A DNA stretch of 64,000 bases, taken from the NCBI RefSeq assembly GCF_958450345.1, contig NC_088783.1:10667701-10731700 (forward strand), in the 5' to 3' direction. Both the position numbers and the translations under genes were made by a program. The stretch comes from Calliphora vicina. Taxonomy: Eukaryota; Arthropoda; Insecta; Diptera; Calliphoridae. The notes beneath the pieces were generated by a model that was given only the letters and a program-made list of their open reading frames with translations, did no database searches and was not told the origin of the DNA. This document shows positions 48,683 to 60,624 of this stretch, piece after piece. The first letter of the stretch is position 1, and each line of letters starts with the position of its first letter.

Positions 48683-49166
48683 ATATATATATGAAAAAAG
48701 GGGACACTTGGACTCATTTACAAAATGTATATTTTTGTTAACACTAACCATAGGAATTTATTCTAAAAAATCACAGTTATAAAAAGTTAAGTTTTCAGCT
48801 GTAAATTCTTAAAGTTAATATCACTGGTTAATATTAATATCAGAATAATGTGGTGTTTTTGTGGTCATATAGGTTTAAAATTGTAGCCGTTGAAGTTTTT
48901 ACAGGCCAGATAGTAAAATTTTACACTCTGTAGTTCAAATCGTAATTAAACACAGGATTTATTAGTTGAGTTTACTGAAAGCTTAGTTCTTTTAAAAGCA
49001 ATCAATTAAGTAAAACCGATTTTATTTAACCGATCCTGATGATTTTTAATCTCAAACTGGCTAGGGTAATTTTAAATATATTGGGTAAATTTCATTATTT
49101 TCTGTTATTTATTTTGGCGACATAAAGAAATACGGCTAAACACACTTAAAATTTAATATAGATGAA

Positions 49167-49243
49167 GCCATTGTAGCATGGTGTAGTGGTTAAAGTGCTT
49201 GTCTACAAAACCAAGCACCCCAGGTTCGATTCCTGGCTGAGGA
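49167..49243 (+). pseudogene. tRNA-derived sequence (pseudo-tRNA or SINE head)
   Basis: The pol III A box TGGTGTAGTGG (49179-49189) and a perfect B box GGTTCGATTCC (49223-49233) are correctly ordered. The D stem GCAT/GTGC and the T arm CCAGG-TTCGATT-CCTGG fold well. The anticodon arm gives GCTTG/CAAGC but with a ten-base loop instead of seven, and the acceptor halves GCCATTG and CTGAGGA do not pair. It is therefore not a functional tRNA. An A-rich stretch follows, which fits a short SINE. A mariner begins about 70 bases later. Confidence 0.7.
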
Positions 49244-49310
49244 AAAAAATGTCCATCAATGATTTCGAGTTTTTAAAATTAACAATCCATCCAAGAAGTT
49301 TAAAAAACTA

Positions 49311-50157
49311 TTGGGTATATGACTAAATAATGCGTCATTTAAAATATAGGGTATCTTTTGAATGTGGATTTTTGTCATTATATATAATTTTGAAGGCTAC
49401 ATATCTGTAATTTATGCTCACATAGTTATTGAACATTATAATGTAAAAAACTAATTTTTGTTTTGCTTTAAAATGTAGAATTTTGTGCCAACAAAGCGTC
49501 ATATGCGGGAAGTTTTTCTTTACATGGTTTGTACGGTTCAGAAGTAATACATTTGATACGGAACACAAAGATAGTCCAGACCAGCTAACAAGGGTTAAAA
49601 ATCAAGAATTGGAGGCATTACTCCATAAAGACTGTTGTCAAACTCAACAATAGCTTGAAAAATCATTGGCAGCTACTCAAGCAGCAATTTCAAAAAAACT
49701 GGATTCATCCAAAATCAGGGAAATTGGTTACCATACGAATTGAAGATGAGAGATATTGAAAGATGATTTGCATGTCCAAAATGCTGCTGGAACGCAATAA
49801 AAAAAATCATTTCCAATAATAGATCCATTAAGAAAAGCCGATGCATAACAGACCGTATGTGAATTCCACCTGCCGAATCGACATCAAAGCCAATATTTAA
49901 TGGAACGAAAAGGGTCATATCTATTACGAGGCACGGAAATTTCGAGCATTGGCCGAAAAACGCAAAGAATGTATGGCCAGACATGAAATTGTAATAGCCT
50001 CAAAAGACAAGCAGTATTTTCGGAGTGGAATCCATATGTTGCCATAAAGATAGCAAAAGTTCATAGCTAACAATGGCTAATATTTTGAATAAATTTATAT
50101 TGTACAAATGTTTCTAAATAAAAGCTAAATATTTTAAAAAATCCCGCATTCACCCAA
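49311..50157 (+). mobile_element. mariner element with ITRs and TA duplication, deleted
   Basis: The left end TTGGGTATATGACTAAATAA (49311) follows TA; the right end AATCCCGCATTCACCCAA (50157) is followed by TA. Both ITRs match those at 20404 and 35200, and 847 bases remain of about 1.3 kb. The 5' leader (TTTTGAAGGCTACATATCTG, TAGTTATTGAACATTATAAT) is intact. Confidence 0.9.
49485..50090 (+). pseudogene. mariner transposase pseudogene, deleted
   Basis: Coding remnants appear with stops and frameshifts. First is a 'CANKAS'-like start near 49490 (after TTTTGTGCCAACAAAGCGTC). Next are the RVKNQELEALLHKDCCQTQQ stretch (49590-49650), the N-terminal DNA-binding region, and LPYELKMRDIERR near 49728. 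A WYK-like gap follows, then the C-terminal ASKDKQYFRSGIHMLP near 49997. The central catalytic segment with the D,D34D triad is largely missing, removed by internal deletion. The 89-codon minus frame here is a shadow. Confidence 0.85.
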
Positions 50158-50221
50158 TATTTTTTTTGATTCAATACGAATGGTGGTTTAAAGAAAGTAA
50201 AAAATTAATGAGAACAATATA

Positions 50222-50850
50222 TATAAAGAGGTGAAGTATCCCTAATTTTCTTTATTAAAGACCCTCAATTTCTTCTTAAAATTGTTCTTTATTAAAGACC
50301 ACGTTGCTTCCTAATTTAAATAGTTAAAGTAGCCCCAATTTTCTATATTAAAGACTCATGATTGCTTCCTAATTTAAAGAGCCCCAATTTTCTTTATTAA
50401 TGACCCTCAATTTCGTAATTTAAAGACGTGAAGTAGCCCAAATTTTCTTTATTAAAGACTCATGATTGCTTCCTAATTTAAAGACGTGAAGTAGCCCCAA
50501 TTTTCTTTATTAAAGACCCACTATTGCTTCCTAATTTAAGCAAGTGAAGTATCTCAAATTTTTCTTTATTAAAGACCCACGATTGCTTCCTAATTTAAAG
50601 AGGTGAAGAATACCCAATTTTCTTTATTGAAGACCCACGATTGCTTCCTAATTTAAAGAGGTGAAGAATCCCCAATTTTCATTATTAAAGACCCATGATT
50701 GCTTCCTAATTTAAAGTGGTGAATTATTCCCAAATTTTCATTATTAAAGACCCACGATTTCTTCCTAAAATGTTTCTTTATTTAAGACTTTATATTCTTC
50801 CTAAAATAAACCTACGATTTCTTCCTAAACTAAACATGTTAATCGTCCTA
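50222..50850 (+). repeat. 60-base minisatellite, about ten units
   Basis: The unit contains TTTAAAGAGGTGAAG, CCCAATTTTCTTTATTAAAG, ACCCACGATTGCTTCCTAA. AAAGAC-type centres lie near 50263, 50293, 50345, 50393, 50450, 50508, 50568, 50629, 50686, 50743 and 50785, mostly 57-60 bases apart with shorter steps at both ends. It starts about 65 bases after the mariner. Confidence 0.92.
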
Positions 50851-52619
50851 AATTTTCTAATTAAGATTTAATTTAATTGCTTTATTTATCTCATGCGCAG
50901 ATATCTTCAAAAAATTCTTAAAAAGAAAAACCTTTTTTTACTAGTTTTCACTGGAAAAATATTCATGTATTTAAAAATTTACTTGAAAAATATCTACAAA
51001 GCATTCTTAAACTAATTTTCATTTACATCCCCCTGGTCCTTTCTATAAATCTCAATTTTTGATATATAGCTTGAAGGCCTTTTTTAGCATGAATTTGAAA
51101 TTATATTTGCCAAATAATATTAAAATATTAGATAATAGACACTTAAGTTAAAGACTATTAAGCTTATTTCAAATACCTTTATATAATTTACAGAGTTTTA
51201 AAACTCATTAACGTATTTCCTGTTGAATTTTAAAAATGTGGAAATAAATACGTAAGTGCTACTATTGATTATTTTGAAACGAAATTGGTGTTTTGTGAAG
51301 AAAGGTAGCAGGAATAAAAGACGCAAAAAGGAGATTTAATTAAAGAAAATTTGGAAATTGCTTAAGGGCAAGAATAGGAAGGCAAACAAAAAGGTGTTGT
51401 AAAAAAAATATGTAACAAACACTGCAATATTTAAATTAGTTAGAGGATAAACATTGGAATGGATACTTGAATAACTCAATTGGCAACTTCCTTTAAAACA
51501 TTAAGTCTAAAAAATTATTAACAAACTTTGTCATTTAGTACTTAGTTTTTTACAAAAAAATCTTTAAACAGATCCATAAAATCCAAAGTTTGCATTTTAA
51601 TGTACAAAATAAGACAATTTAGATAAATTTTGGATTTTCTTTTAATTTAAGCAAATCTAATCTAAAAAGCAATTAACAAAGTCTAATGAACATTCATAAA
51701 TAATAAGATTTAAAACTAGTTACAAACTTGATATAAGCAACACATGCATATGTTTGATATAGGAAACTTTATTTTTAAATGAACAAAACCCCTCTACGAT
51801 TGCCTTAACAAATTTAATACATCTTTAATGCCCCACAAAAAATTCTTTTAAAATCATGAGGATTTAAAAAAAAAGTAATAATAATATATCACATTTAGAC
51901 ATGTTTTGTTAAAAAACAAAAAGCTCTCTTACACATACAAATAGACTAACAAAAAATAGGTTATGTAGAACAATAAAAATATTAAAAATCCTCCTACTTT
52001 TATGCCGCCGGATATATGAGATGTAAGGCATCCTTTAAATAGTGGCAGCAGTAGTATTAGTAGTAGCAACAACATCATAACATTATAACACAAACATGAA
52101 AACAACAACATTATTTTTCATTATACACTGACATAAGACAACAGACTAGCACACACACAAACACACTTTCACATTCTTAGAGGCAGCAACATAAATCCAA
52201 AAAAAAACGAAACTCAAAAAACAACACAGCTTAACCTTCTTCTATGGCACATAATCCTAATTATTTAACAAATTACTCTATTATAATACACGCACACACA
52301 CAAACATACACTTACACATACATTTATAACTTTACATACTTTACACATAGACTCACTTGTATACATTGTCTTTAGGAAACTGTGTGAAAGAAACTAAGAA
52401 TACGTATTCACGTATTCTTGTTGAAAAATAACAACAATATATAAGATGTGGCAAAAGAAGTAGAAAGTACATAGATACTATAGTAAATAATACCACTTAT
52501 ATGTCAAATTTTCATAATTCAAAAGAGTTAATTCTGCTTTGGAAACATTTCATACAAAAAGTGCAAATTGTATGTAAACGCCTAAAAGCAGGCTTCATTT
52601 TATGAAAAATTGCCAAGGT
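50851..52619. other. AT-rich non-coding DNA
   Basis: No gene recognised. Small CA-rich stretches (52140-52320) and short frames only. Confidence 0.45.
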
Positions 52620-53060
52620 TGGCTACCGATACGAGACGATTAAAAGATAACGGTAACTCTAATTTGGATTATTTCCGGTTAACGGTTTTTATCACTCGGT
52701 TAACCGGTTTTTAAAATTTAGGTTTAAAATTAAGAAATCTCATGGTTTTGTACATTTTTTATATTCATTATACACACATTATTGTTCTGATTTGAAATCT
52801 AAACTGCTGATTTCAATACAAAGCTCTTTAGATTAATATTTTAAAGAATTACAATGATTATAAATGGTAGAGGACGATGAGTTTATTTAAAAACTTTTTC
52901 AGAATAAATTGCACATAATGAAACTATTAAAAATTAAATTCCGCATAATTCTAGAAGTTAAGCTAAATCTTAATAATTATTTAGGTTAACCGACAAAACG
53001 GTTTTTTAAAAAGTCGGCTTTTTATAAACACTATTGCTGTTAATTAGGTAACGGTATTAT
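52620..53060. repeat. Possible TIR remnant with GGTTAACCG words
   Basis: CCGGTTAACGG and CGGTTAACCGG near 52675-52710 and GGTTAACCGACAAAACGG near 52984 resemble the subterminal words of the hAT-like element at 47821-48682. GATAACGGTAACTC and TAGGTAACGGTATT could be inverted ends. Boundaries are uncertain. Confidence 0.35.
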
Positions 53061-54953
53061 AATGATAATGATAATTTTATGCTGAATTAAATTAACAAAA
53101 AAATTTTCAATAATTAAAATATGTTAAAAAATGTGGTACCTACATATTTTAAATATTTTAAAAATATATGGAGGATTCAAACGGTCTCCTATTAGGTCGT
53201 ATTGTCGTAATGTCGTAAATATTTTTTTAGTTTAAACCGGGAGAGGCTGCTAAACAACACTAAATCGGAATAAATTCTATACTATTTTCAATTGTATGAA
53301 ATTATTTTAATATACATATCTTTCAAAAAATTTAAATTTTGTAAGTAATTGTGTTTATAGCAAGTAACTCTTTAAATCTATAGATTTTGGACATTTACCC
53401 TATTGCCGGCATAGGTCGAAATATTTATATAAAATTAAACTTTTTTTAGTTTTATTAATAAGTTTATTTTTATAAACAAATAACAATTATTAGTTATGAA
53501 ATGATTTTATTTAATTATTATAAATAATTTAGTTATAATGAAACAATGAAATAAAGAGTAATTAAGCTAACTAACACTTGTTACAATTTTGTGGATTTTT
53601 ATTATGAGCTTTTTAAAATTTATTTTTTATTATGAGATTTTATTATAACATCTTTCGATAACGGTTCCACTTTTTTATAGGTTGCAGATGAAGTTCTGAA
53701 CAATGTGGACAGCGTTAAAACAAATATATTAATATTGACATTAATACGCTTTGCAAATGTTATATTTTTAATCTAAATAAAATGGACTCATAATATTATT
53801 TCAAATTTGGTATATGGGCATTTGTTTTTAGCAACTTGTAAGTAGTTAGAATTACATAAATTTCATTTTTATATAATGTAATTACCAATAACACTTCTTA
53901 TATACAATCTTAAAAAAAATAAGGAACAAATTTAGTACGAGATTTTACATCGTCCCTACGATAATAATTTCTTAAAAAAATTATATAAATTCACCTCGCA
54001 CTTTTTCGCAGCTAAATTTTTCACCATATGTAATCTAAATATAGCCTTGATATTGGAAAAAAATTAGGACTGCACCTCACAGCATTAGTAACTGGCAACC
54101 TTCCGTAAATTCAAAAAGTTAAATTCTATAAGAATATGGCCATTGGTTATCACAAATAGCGGAAAATATATTTTTATTTTTCTGATTTACCAAGCCTCAT
54201 ATTCCATCTACATAAATAAAGTAAAAAGAAAACTTAAAGAAAACCTTGTACTATCCTGCTTAATAACAACTTTAAAAACATTTTCTTCATAAAAAAAATT
54301 TGTGAAAAATTTTTTACATTTAAATAGTTGTCAATACCAAACCACTGAAGTTATTAATAAATGTTAAATATTTTTAAGTACAGCAATAACTATAGATTGA
54401 AGCTACATAACAATAAATCAGCGAAAGTTTTTTTTTTATTTTGTTCCACTAAATTGTTGATTTCTCCCACAGTGCGTTCTATTGAAAATTTTATATGACT
54501 TTAAAGTTTAAACTATTAATTAAAGTAAGCAAGCAAAATTTACTTTATAAAAAACTCTTAGATTATTTTGTATATAATTTATGTAACAGCATTCCTGTTG
54601 CTAAGATCCTGTCAGCAGTCATTATTGTTCTAGTTTCAGCTTACAAAAGCGTTTCCAAGCTACCTTAATAGGCTTAGAATTGTGGATGAATATTTTGTTT
54701 CTTAACGAAATTTATAAATTTACTGAATAAACTTAATATTGGCACCATACATGAAAATCCCAAAAATTATTGAGTCTCTTATCAACTCTTTCGGAGAACC
54801 AAAAACTGTTTTTTATTTAAATCATAAACTTTTGCACATAAATATTTGTAATAACTTCGAAAATATTACAGATATTTGGGAGTATTTTAGTAATTTAAGA
54901 CTCTCATCAAATCGTTAAATTAAAAATCTTCTAACAATAACACTTAAGCCCTA
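53061..54953. other. AT-rich non-coding DNA
   Basis: No gene recognised. A fragment at 53170-53225 resembles the foldback element at 40516-40747. Confidence 0.45.
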
Positions 54954-55157
54954 ATTTTGTAAATCAATTCACCAAAATGATATTTATGTGCATAGCAAAA
55001 AAAAATTTCACACATTTTAAAAATTAGTTTTTGTTTTATGTTCAAAATTTTCAAATATTTGGTTCAGAATTTGTATATAAAACAAAAACAAATTTTTGAA
55101 ATTTTGTTTTTGCTATGCACATAAATAAATATCACTTGGTGACGTGATTTACAAAAT
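54954..55157. repeat. Foldback MITE, 204 bases
   Basis: The left arm ATTTTGTAAATCAATTCACC then GATATTTATGTGCATAGCAA mirrors the right arm TTGCTATGCACATAAATAAA then GGTGACGTGATTTACAAAAT. Arms are about 58 bases with few mismatches and the centre about 90 bases. Superfamily not identifiable and no clear duplication seen. Confidence 0.85.
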
Positions 55158-56199
55158 TTTTCACATTTCCAGTTCCCAAAAGAATTAAAGAAATTCAATA
55201 GAATATGCGATTTAAAATTAATTTTCTTTTACAGCTAGCCTAATATATACAACTGATGTTTCGTAATATAAAATTGAAAGAATTAGCGTGAATATTTTTA
55301 AAAATTAAGCTTTTCATGGGGCACATCCCAAGAATGTATGCTAATTGCATGAATTAAATTTTTTGTCTATCAAATAGTATTGACAGAGGGGTCCGTGGAA
55401 ATTTTTAAATGCAAACATTTTAATTACCACTTAAAAATTTCACAAAACTTTTGTTCCACCAATTTTTATTAGCAAAAATTATACAAAATATATATAAATC
55501 ACTGTGGAAGAGTTGTAGCAACCTACTGACGGGATATAGTTCAAAAATGATTTAAATATTATTTTATATACGGAAAACGAGATATTTTTATCTCAACACA
55601 TTTTACTGAGGCACATACATGATCATTTATAAATGTTTTTAAAACTGAACACAAGATTATGGTCTTGACAAGCTTCGTCTGTTAGTTGCAATCTACATTC
55701 CGTATGAAACAGTTACCTCAAGAACCCATATCCTAGAATATAAGATATACGTTCGAGAATATTTCTAATGAAAATTAGTCAAGTTGGTCCATGAATAGGT
55801 GAGATATAAGAAGTAGATTATGATTGCTGATTTTCAAATTCACGAAAAAAAATTCACGAAAAAAAAAATTTTTCACAAAAAAATTCTTATTCAAAAATCA
55901 TTTTTTTACATTCAATAATATTTTTTACCAGATTTTTTTTACTCACTTAAAAATTTTCCTATTGAGAAGAAAAATTATTTTTTGCATCAGGGCTAAGCCG
56001 GCTATGGATATACCCCAGAGAATAAAACAATTTGCTATGCTGAAATCTAAATAAATTAATGATTTTTCTTTTTTTCATTTTCTTAACTTTTGGGACGAAT
56101 TTCCATTTTTATCTTTTTCGATAATTTTGTATTTCTTTGAAATGATTTTTCATCGGGGATTTTGGCAATTTTTCGCAAGATAATTTTGCATACAATAAA
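55158..56199. other. AT-rich non-coding DNA
   Basis: No gene recognised. The 76-codon plus frame at 55824-56054 is Lys/Phe-rich by composition. Confidence 0.45.
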
Positions 56200-56789
56200 A
56201 ACTTGTTATTTAGTTATTAGACTTCTGTGTTATTGGAGTCCATAGAGTTCGAAAATACTTATAGCTTTTCTCGTTATTCTTAAAGTTATAACTTCAAAAT
56301 ATAATATGTATGTTGTTCTTAAATTGAATTAAAAATTGAGTATTTTAGTTAGAACCAATCTCCCAACCTTTCAAACTGAAGAGACTTTTTGAAAATCGTA
56401 ATTTTTCAAATAAATTTCAGTTTCTTCTTTCTCTAAGTTGATCGTGAGGCAGTCAAATATTTGTTTCTTATTTAAGTGAAAAGGAATTCAAAAGTAGCTT
56501 TTCAAAACAAGTAAGTAAATACTTCTATATGAATGCTCTGAATTTTTTGAGCGCAGAGCCAAAGCTGGGTATAAAGTTCAGATAGGTCCAAAATCGCAAA
56601 GCGGTAAAAAATTGCACGCAAAAGAACGAGAAAAATATTGAGTTCAAATTTTTTTAAAAAAAATTACACCTGTTATGGATGATAAAGCTTATATTCTGGC
56701 AGACTTTTCACAACTTCTATGTCAAGATTTTTATGTGGCTGATGGATGAGATAATGTTCAAGAAGTTTCTTGTGTAGCGAGCCATTTGC

Positions 56790-57013
56790 AGTTGTGGTTT
56801 ATCGTGATTTTCAGGAGATGGTTTGTAAAGATAAAAAGATAAAAAATTCCGTGTAAAACTCGGAAATTTTTTTTGAGTCCAGTAATAGTTCCGTAAAGTA
56901 TGCAGTACAAAATAGATACTTTTTTTTGCAAATAAATAAGAACAGTGGGTTGCAGAAACTAGAAGAACTAACATAATTAAATCCTACCGGGCGAAGCCGG
57001 GCGGGTCAACTAG
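56790..57013 (+). mobile_element. Non-autonomous Helitron 3' part
   Basis: The 3' end CCGGGCGAAGCCGGGCGGGT then CAACTAG is followed by T (57013). Upstream, GATTTTCAGGAGATGG and AAATAAATAAGAACAG match the copies at 44173 and 46063. The 5' part before about 56790 has no similarity, so the copy is truncated or diverged there. The 85-codon minus frame over it is a shadow. Confidence 0.78.
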
Positions 57014-57479
57014 TTTACAATAAATTGCAATGCATATTTACAATAAAAAGTTTTGCATACTTTTAGGCTTTTACTTTTTATATGGAGAACAGGAGCAATT
57101 ATGCTCCTATCCTTGTGAAGATAGATTTGGGTTTATGTAAATATTGTTTATGTCGAATTTCATCACGATACTATTAGTTTTATTTTCAAAAAGGGACCTA
57201 TATGTGGACTAGGTTCAAATATGGATCGATTTTCTTCATGCTTTGTAGTATGATATCTGGGCACTTGGAACTAACATATGCAAAATTTAAATAAGATCGC
57301 TGCATTATTTAAGAATTTATGACTGATACAACGTTATTTTGGAAGGACCCTTGTATGGGAGGTACCCCTACGGACTATCCGATATGAACCATTTTTACTA
57401 TTTAGCTTTTTTATATGAAATAGGAGCACTCCTTCTACTTTTTGCATAAAAATGTATGAAGCAATACCACTGTGCGCCA

Positions 57480-57752
57480 CTATGGAAAAAAACCCATTAG
57501 AGGTATTCAAACAATAATGTAAATTTTGTACCACGAGAGACAAATCCACCCAACTGTCCAGAACTTCAGCCTGTGGAAAGGGTCTTGTAAAAAAAAATAA
57601 ATAACATAGGAAAGGTATCCCAGGATATGGCCGATTTTAAGCGTAAGTGGATCACCTCGTCCAAAAAGTTAACGGAAGCAACTATAAAATCATTAATGGG
57701 AGGATTACCATAAAATGTGGATAAATTTCTAAATACCGAAAAATATGACAAT
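57480..57752 (+). pseudogene. Tc1/mariner-superfamily transposase C-terminal relic
   Basis: The plus strand reads CPELQPVERV after 'TNPPN'-like residues (57545-57575). In this superfamily the NPPN.P.L.P.E stretch carries the third acidic catalytic residue; the Glu is seen here. It is followed by a broken stretch, GKVSQDMADFKRKWITSSKK and LTEATIKSLMGGLP (57610-57710). Frameshifts occur near 57585 (a run of A) and around 57715 (stop TAA). The sequence just 3' resumes after the hAT insertion at 59013. N-terminal and central parts are not recognisable. Gene family within the superfamily is uncertain. Confidence 0.75.
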
Positions 57753-57760
57753 ATTTTAAT

Positions 57761-59004
57761 CAGTGTTGCCAGGAGCTGGCGAAAAAAGAAGCTATATTGG
57801 CTTCAAAAAAAGGCCAGAAAAAGCTAAACCGCTTTAGAAAAAAAGCTAAAAAAAGGCTAAAATATTATAAATTAAGAATTTTGGTTTATATTTATTTTTA
57901 AATAAAAAATTAGAAAATATGTTCATAAAATTCATCTGCTTTACTTAAAGGAAGTACTAAAAAGTTAAATACTAGATTAACCATGTCAGAAAATGGACAT
58001 TGTTGGTTCTATATTTGTCCATTTGTAGTTTAATATATTCTGCCCCTGAGCCTTAAGCTTCGTAATTTTATTAGCACTTTAATTTTTCACTATCAATATG
58101 ACATAATATATTTTTTTTGGTTTTACTACTTTATTATCAACGGGAAAAAAAATTGATTTTGCGTAGAGTTTTCATATGGTAATCTTTGTCGCAATTGCTC
58201 AATTAGTTTAATTTGTCGTATTATTTTTGTCATAATCTTCACTAATTAAAACGTTCTTTATTTTATCTCTCATTCATCAAACTAGTATGAAAAATGTGTC
58301 AAAAACATTAAACAATTTTCAATTGGCGACGATAATGGATCAAATCCTTGAATTTTAAATCAGAAAACAGCAAATGATTTATTTATTTTTTGTACATTGT
58401 GCAATACTGGTTTTAAAAAAAGATGGTACGCCAAATTATAATCAGTGTATTAATTACTTAAAAGTTTGGCTTTTTAGAATTGCTGGTTTGACGAAATTAA
58501 AACAAAATGGGTTTTAACTCGAAGCATAGATCCACAAGACGTTTAACGGCTATTGATCGCCATCGAGTATCACAAGCCCTCAAGAGTTTGTGGGGCTCTT
58601 GTCCATTATATAATGATGAATATAATGTGTAATAACAATTTTGTCTTGAAAGAGAATTTGCTAGACTTTAAGCTTTCAGATATAAAATACTCTATTTCAT
58701 TTTGAACCACTTGATATTGGCAATTGTTATTTGTTCTTTTAATACTGCACAATTCTTGAGTATGTTGAAAAGCTAAATGAAAATCAGTAATGAATTAAAA
58801 TGAAAATGGTTCACAAATATAAATTTAGCCTTTTTATTTACTCTTTAGTCTCGAAATTTTTAGCCTTTTTTAATTTCAAAAAAGGCTATTTTGAAATTAA
58901 GAAAAGGCTAGAAAAAAGCCACGAAGCTAAAACCAAAATTTCGAGGCTAAAGAGTAAATAAAAAGGCTAAATTTAGCCTCAAAAAGGCTAAACTGGCAAC
59001 ACTG
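57761..59004. mobile_element. hAT-type element with perfect 8-base target duplication
   Basis: The left end CAGTGTTGCCAGGAGCTGGC (57761) and the right end GGCAACACTG (59004) are inverted; the first 11 bases CAGTGTTGCCA match exactly. ATTTTAAT occurs immediately outside both ends (57753-57760 and 59005-59012), the 8-base duplication expected of hAT. Just inside, AAAAGCTAAA- and AAGGCTAAA-type words are repeated in subterminal positions. The 1.2 kb interior has no long frame, so it is non-autonomous or decayed. It disrupts the transposase relic at 57480-57752. Confidence 0.93.
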
Positions 59005-59424
59005 ATTTTAATGTTTAATGAATTTGTACAATATTTGAATAAATTTACGTAGTTTTGAGAATTTTTAAATTGAACGTTTTATGTTTTATTTAACTTAATA
59101 CAAATCGTCACCTAAAATGCAAAACAACGTATCATCAAAAAATTCGAAATTGATTTACGATTAACTACATCATATTACATATGTGTACAAACAACTTTTA
59201 CTATCAAAAATAACCAAGTTATAACCAAAATTTAAACTAAAGTCTCATCATTTGATTTTCTTGAACAAAATAACGTATACGCTTTGGGAAATTAATTAAT
59301 AAATCGTCTGTACCTTATTTTAGGTAGTATCCCAATTTTTTTTAATAAATTTTTTGCAATTGAATATTTTTTGCAGTCTTAATGAAAATTTAATGAAGAA
59401 ACTTTTTTAGTTTAAAAAAGTTGT

Positions 59425-60624
59425 TACCCAGTATGCAACATTTCGAGTCAGTACTTTTTATCGAAGTTATTTCGAATTAAAATCGAAAATATGAATTTAT
59501 TATGATGCTCTATCCAATCTACATTTTTTAGAATATCGTATTTTAATATTTTATGGAAAAGGAGAATAATTTTCGATACCCAGTTTTTTTTTTTAATGTC
59601 AAAATTTATTTTTTCACAAATTGACAAATTCATATACATACATTATTCTTTAATCAATTTGTGATAAAATAAAATTTTATACTATCAATAACATATTCCT
59701 AAAAATATATGTAGTTTAACACGAAAAATGGATCGAAGACGTCTTTAAAGAAAAGCGCAACCAATTATTGATGTCGTTTATGACAATTCGAATCGTAAAA
59801 ATCAGCAAACATCAGAAATACTTTTCGAGTTCATTGCATTGGAAAATGAAAACACATCTAACGCAACATTCTTGGATAATAATAAAGTTATTGAAGAAGA
59901 AATTACTTCAAGAAGAAATTGCTCGATGGTCCATTGAACATGGAATAATATATGTAGCAGCAAATGATTTGCTTAAAATTATGAATAAACCCATTGATAC
60001 TATTAAGGTGCCAAAACACATTCGCACTTTAAGAAACACACCAACAAGGATACCAAAATTGAGCATGGAGGGAGGAGAATATATGCATTACGGCCTGAAT
60101 TATAACATTGACGGCTTACCCCTCAACTTTGGCCACTCCTTGTGAATATACAGAACACGCATTTTGTTTCACTAATAGGAGTTTTTGAGGGAAACAGTAA
60201 ACCGATCGGTAATAATCATTTTCTTGTAAAATTAAGTACTTTTATTTGCGATGCCCCTGCGAGGTCATATGTGTTAGGAATAAAGGGTCACACAGGTTAT
60301 TATTAGTGTATTAAATGTTACCAATAATGTGGATATGAGGATAATATAATGGGTTTTAAGCTCTAACGGGTTTAAATCCACGAAATTGCTCATATATTAG
60401 TCGAAATCCAATCATTTTAGAACATTTTTAATATCGAAAGAGGTATAGTTTATCGATAAAAATTAGATTCAGAATAATAAACGATTTTCGACTCTATATC
60501 ACTCTGCACTCTACATAGGAAAACACGCACATTATCGACATTATATCGAAATCTATATCGATAAAATTTTACGAAAAAATGATTCATTTTCGATATAACT
60601 TCGAATCATTTTGCATACTGGGTA
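59425..60624 (+). mobile_element. TIR element with unusual transposase relic, 1.2 kb
   Basis: The left end TACCCAGTATGCAA (59425) and right end TTGCATACTGGGTA (60624) are 14-base inverted repeats. Subterminal words ATCGAAGTTATTTCGAA and GATATAACTTCGAA are inverted further in. A TA at each edge may be a two-base duplication or part of the repeat. The interior carries a broken coding region (59728-60345). The motifs resemble the tnp2-like transposases of EnSpm/CACTA-type elements, but the ends lack the usual CACT(A/G), so classification is open. Confidence 0.75.
59728..60345 (+). pseudogene. tnp2-like transposase relic
   Basis: An ATG at 59728 opens MDRRRL followed at once by a stop, then continues in that frame (QPIIDVVYDNSN...) to about 59940. 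From about 59900 a second frame reads EEIARWSIEHGIIYVAANDL, later MHYGLNYNIDGLPL, and stops at 60145. A third frame then reads NTHFVSLIGVFEGNSKPIGN near 60155-60215, followed by TFICDAPARSYVLGIKGHTG with YY just before a stop (60240-60305). The conserved order 'HYG ... DGLPL ... EGNSKPI..NHFLV ... CDAPAR ... KGHTGYY' is what I remember from tnp2-like insect and cnidarian transposases, whose cysteine cluster would follow; here it is interrupted. At least two frameshifts and several stops make it inactive. Confidence 0.65.

Noticed and set aside
49167..49243. Functional tRNA gene
   Set aside because: Acceptor halves do not pair and the anticodon loop has ten bases.
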